This document shows, one piece after another, positions 61,661 to 64,000 of a stretch of DNA of 64,000 bases (positions are counted from its first letter, which is position 1; every line of letters begins with the position of its first letter). A model generated the notes under the pieces. The model saw only the letters and a program-made list of their open reading frames with translations. It ran no database searches and was not told where the DNA came from. Location: the NCBI GenBank assembly GCA_029224185.1, contig CM055189.1, forward strand, positions 23,364,055 to 23,428,054, given 5' to 3'. Source of the stretch: Karalla daura (taxonomy: Eukaryota; Chordata; Actinopteri; Chaetodontiformes; Leiognathidae). A program made the translations under genes and the position numbers.

Positions 61661-63780
61661 CCGGACCTGTCGTTTTGGCCAAGATCCCGACCCCAAGCGA
61701 GCGAGCCCAAACCCACCATTTGGGGTGTGAGCCGCCTCCGGGGTGGCCCACTCTTACTGGAAAATGCAATCCCGAGGCCGGCTGTGGCCCTGGAGCTGAG
61801 ATATTAACCCTCGCCGAAAGTGAAAAAAACGACCACCCCGGACCTGTCGTTTTGGCCGAGATCCCGACCCCGAGCGAGCGAGCCCAAACCCACGATGTGG
61901 GCTGTGAGCCGCCTCCGGGGTGGCCCACGCTCACTGGAAAAAGCAATCCAGAGGCCGGCTGTGGCCCCGGAGCTGAGATATTAACCCTCGCCGAAAGTGA
62001 AAAAAACGACCACCCCGGACCTGTCGTTTCGGCCGGGATCCCGACCCCGCGCGAGCGAGCCCAAACCCACGATTTGGGGTGTGAGCCGCCTCCGGGGTGG
62101 CCCACGCTCACTGGAAAAAGCGATCCCGAGGCCGGCTGTGGCCCTGGAGCTGAGATATTAACCCTCGCCGAAAGTGAAAAAAACGACCACCCCGGACCTG
62201 TCGTTTTGGCCAAGATCCCGACCCCGAGCGAGCGAGCCCAAACCCACCATTTGGGGTGTGAGCCGCCTCCGGGGTGGCCCACTCTCACTGGAAAATGCAA
62301 TCCCGAGGCCGGCTGTGGCCCCGGAGCTGAGATATTAACCCTCGCCGAAAGTGAAAAAAACGACCACCCCGGACCTGTCGTTTCGGCCGGGATCCCGACC
62401 CCGAGCGAGCGAGCCCAAACCCACCATTTGGGGTGTGAGCCGCCTCCGGGGTGGCCCACGCTCACTGGAAAAAGCAATCCCGAGGCCGGCTGTGGCCCCG
62501 GAGCTGAGATATTAACCCTCGCCGAAAGTGAAAAAAACGACCACCCCGGACCTGTCGTTTCGGCCGGGATCCCGACCCCGAGCGAGCGAGCCCAAACCCA
62601 CCATTTGGGGTGTGAGCCGCCTCCGGGGTGGCCCACGCTCACTGGAAAAAGCAATCCCGAGGCCGGCTGTGGCCCCGGAGCTGAGATATTAACCCTCGCC
62701 GAAAGTGAAAAAAACGACCACCCCGGACCTGTCGTTTCGGCCGGGATCCCGACCCCGAGCGAGCGAGCCCAAACCCACGATTTGGGGTGTGAGCCGCCTC
62801 CGGGGTGGCCCACGCTCACTGGAAAAAGCGATCCCGAGGCCGGCTGTGGCCCCGGAGCTGAGATATTAACCCTCGCCGAAAGTGAAAAAAACGACCACCC
62901 CGGACCTGTCGTTTCGGCCGGGATCCCGACCCCGAGCGAGCGAGCCCAAACCCACGATTTGGGGTGTGAGCCGCCTCCGGGGTGGCCCACGCTCACTGGA
63001 AAAAGCAATCCCGAGGCTGGCTGTGGCCCCGGAGCTGAGATATTAACCCTCGCCGAAAGTGAAAAAAACGACCACCCCGGACCTGTCGTTTCGGCCGGGA
63101 TCCCGACCCCGAGCGAGCGAGCCCAAACCCACCATTTGGGGTGTGAGCCGCCTCCGGGGTGGCCCAAGCTCACTGGAAAAAGCAATCCCGAGGCCGGCTG
63201 TGGCCCCGGAGCTGAGATATTAACCCTCGCCGAAAGTGAAAAAAACGACCACCCCGGACCTGTCGTTTCGGCCGGGATCCCGACCCCGAGCGAGCGAGCC
63301 CAAACCCACGATTTGGGGTGTGAGCCGCCTCCGGGGTGGCCCACGCTCACTGGAAAAAGCAATCCCGAGGCCGGCTGTGGCCCCGGAGCTGAGATATTAA
63401 CCCTCGCCGAAAGTGAAAAAAACGACCACCCCGGACCTGTCGTTTTGGCCGAGATCCCGACCCCGAGCGAGCGAGCCCAAACCCACCATTTGGGGTGTGA
63501 GCCGCCTCCGGGGTGGCCCACGCTCACTGGAAAAAGCGATCCCGAGGCCGGCTGTGGCCCCGGAGCTGAGATATTAACCCTCGCCGAAAGTGAAAAAAAC
63601 GACCACCCCGGACCTGTCGTTTCGGCCGAGATCCCGACCCCGAGCGAGCGAGCCCAAACCCACGATGTGGGCAGTGAGCCGCCTCCGGGGTGGCCCACGC
63701 TCACTGGAAAAAGCAATCCAGAGGCCGGCTGTGGCCCCGGAGCTGAGATATTAACCCTCGCCGAAAGTGAAAAAAACGAC
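61660..63780 (+). repeat. 11-unit terminal block, copy C, with one extra monomer
   Basis: Matches copy B at 1947 bases (11 units) through 'gaggctgg' near 63018, then at 2124 bases (12 units) for 'gatgtgggcagtg' (61540 to 63664). The extra unit at about 63.09-63.27 kb carries the 'cccaagctc' variant (near 63174), which is also found at 33074, 36793, 39623, 43163 and 47411. This is a second clear whole-monomer indel between duplicated blocks. Confidence 0.77.
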
Positions 63781-64000
63781 CACCCCGGACCTGTCGTTTC
63801 GGCCGAGATCCCGACCCCGAGCGAGCGAGCCCAAACCCACGATTTGGGGTGTGAGCCGCCTCCGGGGTGGCCCACGCTCACTGGAAAAAGCGATCCCGAG
63901 GCCGGCTGTGGCCCCGGAGCTGAGATATTAACCCTCGCCGAAAGTGAAAAAAACGACCACCCCGGACCTGTCGTTTCGGCCGGGATCCCGACCCCGAGCG

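Larger units (their letters stand above)
20829..63881 (-). other. 43-kb stop-free frame on the minus strand, judged non-coding
   Basis: The frame stays open for 14350 codons because the monomer is exactly 59 codons and this frame lacks stops. It ends at 20829, where the 'cccatcattt' variant creates TGA; the same variant closes the frame at 16758 and 7380. Closer to the left edge, 'aactcacc' variants create minus-strand TGA at 653, 1183, 3307, 4192, 4722, 10562, 13393 and 14100. The predicted 59-residue repeat is rich in Gly, Ser, Pro and Trp, with no domain I recognise. Common variants change the amino acid as readily as not (for example Lys-Trp, Lys-Ser and Thr-Ser alternatives before 'WVWARS'). 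No signal peptide, intron signal or unique 5' or 3' coding region is visible. I consider it an arithmetic by-product of the repeat. Confidence 0.9.
1..64000. repeat. GC-rich 177-bp satellite array (whole window, open at both ends)
   Basis: Every part of the window is the same 177-bp monomer repeated head to tail. The anchor 'agatattaac' occurs at 31, 208 and 385 and, through A-to-T variants, in every later unit to 63923. The span of 63892 bases equals 361 x 177 minus 5. The five missing bases are explained by five 176-bp units, so there is no other net indel, inversion or foreign insertion. Units differ from neighbours at a limited set of recurrent sites, while units many monomers apart share the same variant combinations, which is the signature of higher-order repeats. 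No unique DNA is present and neither array boundary is reached. A monomer near nucleosome-repeat length with HORs is common in centromeric and pericentromeric satellites. Placement at a centromere is inference; a subtelomeric or other heterochromatic block is equally compatible. The family is not one I recognise. Confidence 0.97.
14062..64000 (+). other. 50-kb stop-free frame on the plus strand, running off the right edge, judged non-coding
   Basis: After the last one-base deletion (14040) I found no stop in the frame read as 'gag ata tta acc', from the TTG at 14062 to the window end. Even odd variants such as 'gatttgagttgtg' and 'gaaaaatacg' do not break it. Left of 14 kb the same frame is closed by 'cacttgaaaa' (TGA at 522, 2822, 3176, 4061, 12731 and 13262) or shifted by the five deletions. 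It overlaps the minus-strand open frame over 43 kb; two giant antisense proteins are not credible, and the substitutions show no third-position preference. The translated unit includes 'AEILTLAESEKNDHPGPVV' and has no family match I know. Confidence 0.85.

Noticed and set aside
20829..63881. A 14350-residue protein gene on the minus strand, and similar repeat-protein genes in both strands
   Set aside because: The frames are open because 177 is divisible by 3. They have no unique coding ends, overlap antisense frames of equal length, are broken by duplicated stop variants and deletions at the left, and show no third-position bias in variants.
1..64000. CRISPR array
   Set aside because: Regular spacing, but there are no spacers: the entire 177-bp period is repeated, and no cas genes are present.
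1..64000. Transposon, inverted unit or foreign insertion inside the array
   Set aside because: The anchor spacing accounts for every base: 361 periods minus five single-base deletions. No reversed unit was seen.
1..64000. Artificial concatemer or rolling-circle sequencing artefact
   Set aside because: Neighbouring units differ while distant units share linked variants, which needs a history of mutation and HOR amplification. Local assembly duplication remains possible and is raised as a separate finding.
1..64000. Bacterial or phage accessory region
   Set aside because: No gene with recognisable domains, ribosome-binding pattern or operon structure. A satellite of this size with HORs is a eukaryotic feature.
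1..64000. Naming a species or a known satellite family
   Set aside because: GC-rich satellites occur in several animal, plant and other lineages. Nothing in the monomer is diagnostic to me, so any name would be a guess.

Overview
The whole 64-kb window is one uninterrupted head-to-tail satellite DNA array. I see no gene, RNA gene, transposon, CRISPR array or unique flanking sequence. The monomer is 177 bp. Following the anchor 'agatattaac' from position 31 to position 63923 gives 361 periods, with a net length deficit of exactly 5 bases. Those 5 bases are accounted for by five 176-bp units that all carry the same one-base deletion. All units have the same orientation, and both window ends lie inside a monomer, so the array extends past both edges.

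The organism is almost certainly a eukaryote: tens of kilobases of nucleosome-length satellite with multi-kilobase higher-order repeats (HORs) is typical of centromeric, pericentromeric or subtelomeric heterochromatin. I do not recognise the family and cannot name the species. The monomer is unusual in being GC-rich (113 of 177 bases in the consensus, about 64%) and in showing no CpG depletion (18 CpG against about 18 expected).

Layout, from matching diagnostic variants: (1) 0-14 kb is a mosaic holding all five 176-bp units and all the plus-frame stop variants, with duplicated blocks offset by 20, 33 and 56-57 units. (2) About 4.5-10.2 kb reappears at about 13.9-19.5 kb, 53 units away. (3) About 14.3-22.5 kb is two tandem copies of a 23-unit HOR (4071 bp). 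(4) About 22.5-27.7 kb is a mosaic with 11- and 13-unit offsets. (5) About 27.7-32.7 kb is two tandem copies of a 14-unit HOR (2478 bp). (6) About 32.7-39.8 kb is mosaic and includes the first copy of a module of about 13.5 units marked by four 'gagaccgg' units. (7) About 39.8-48.4 kb is two tandem copies of a 24-unit HOR (4248 bp). (8) About 48.4-56.5 kb holds three more copies of the 'gagaccgg' module. (9) About 56.9-64 kb holds three copies of an 11-12-unit block. Nearly all offsets are whole multiples of 177, which points to unequal exchange or replication-based amplification in whole-monomer steps.

Because 177 is 3 x 59, one frame on each strand stays open for tens of kilobases: minus 20829-63881, and plus from about 14062 off the right edge. 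I treat these as arithmetic by-products, not genes. The value of the window lies in its HOR architecture, its CpG-rich GC-rich monomer, and the lineage-marker mutations that record how the array grew. I found no new gene-based system.
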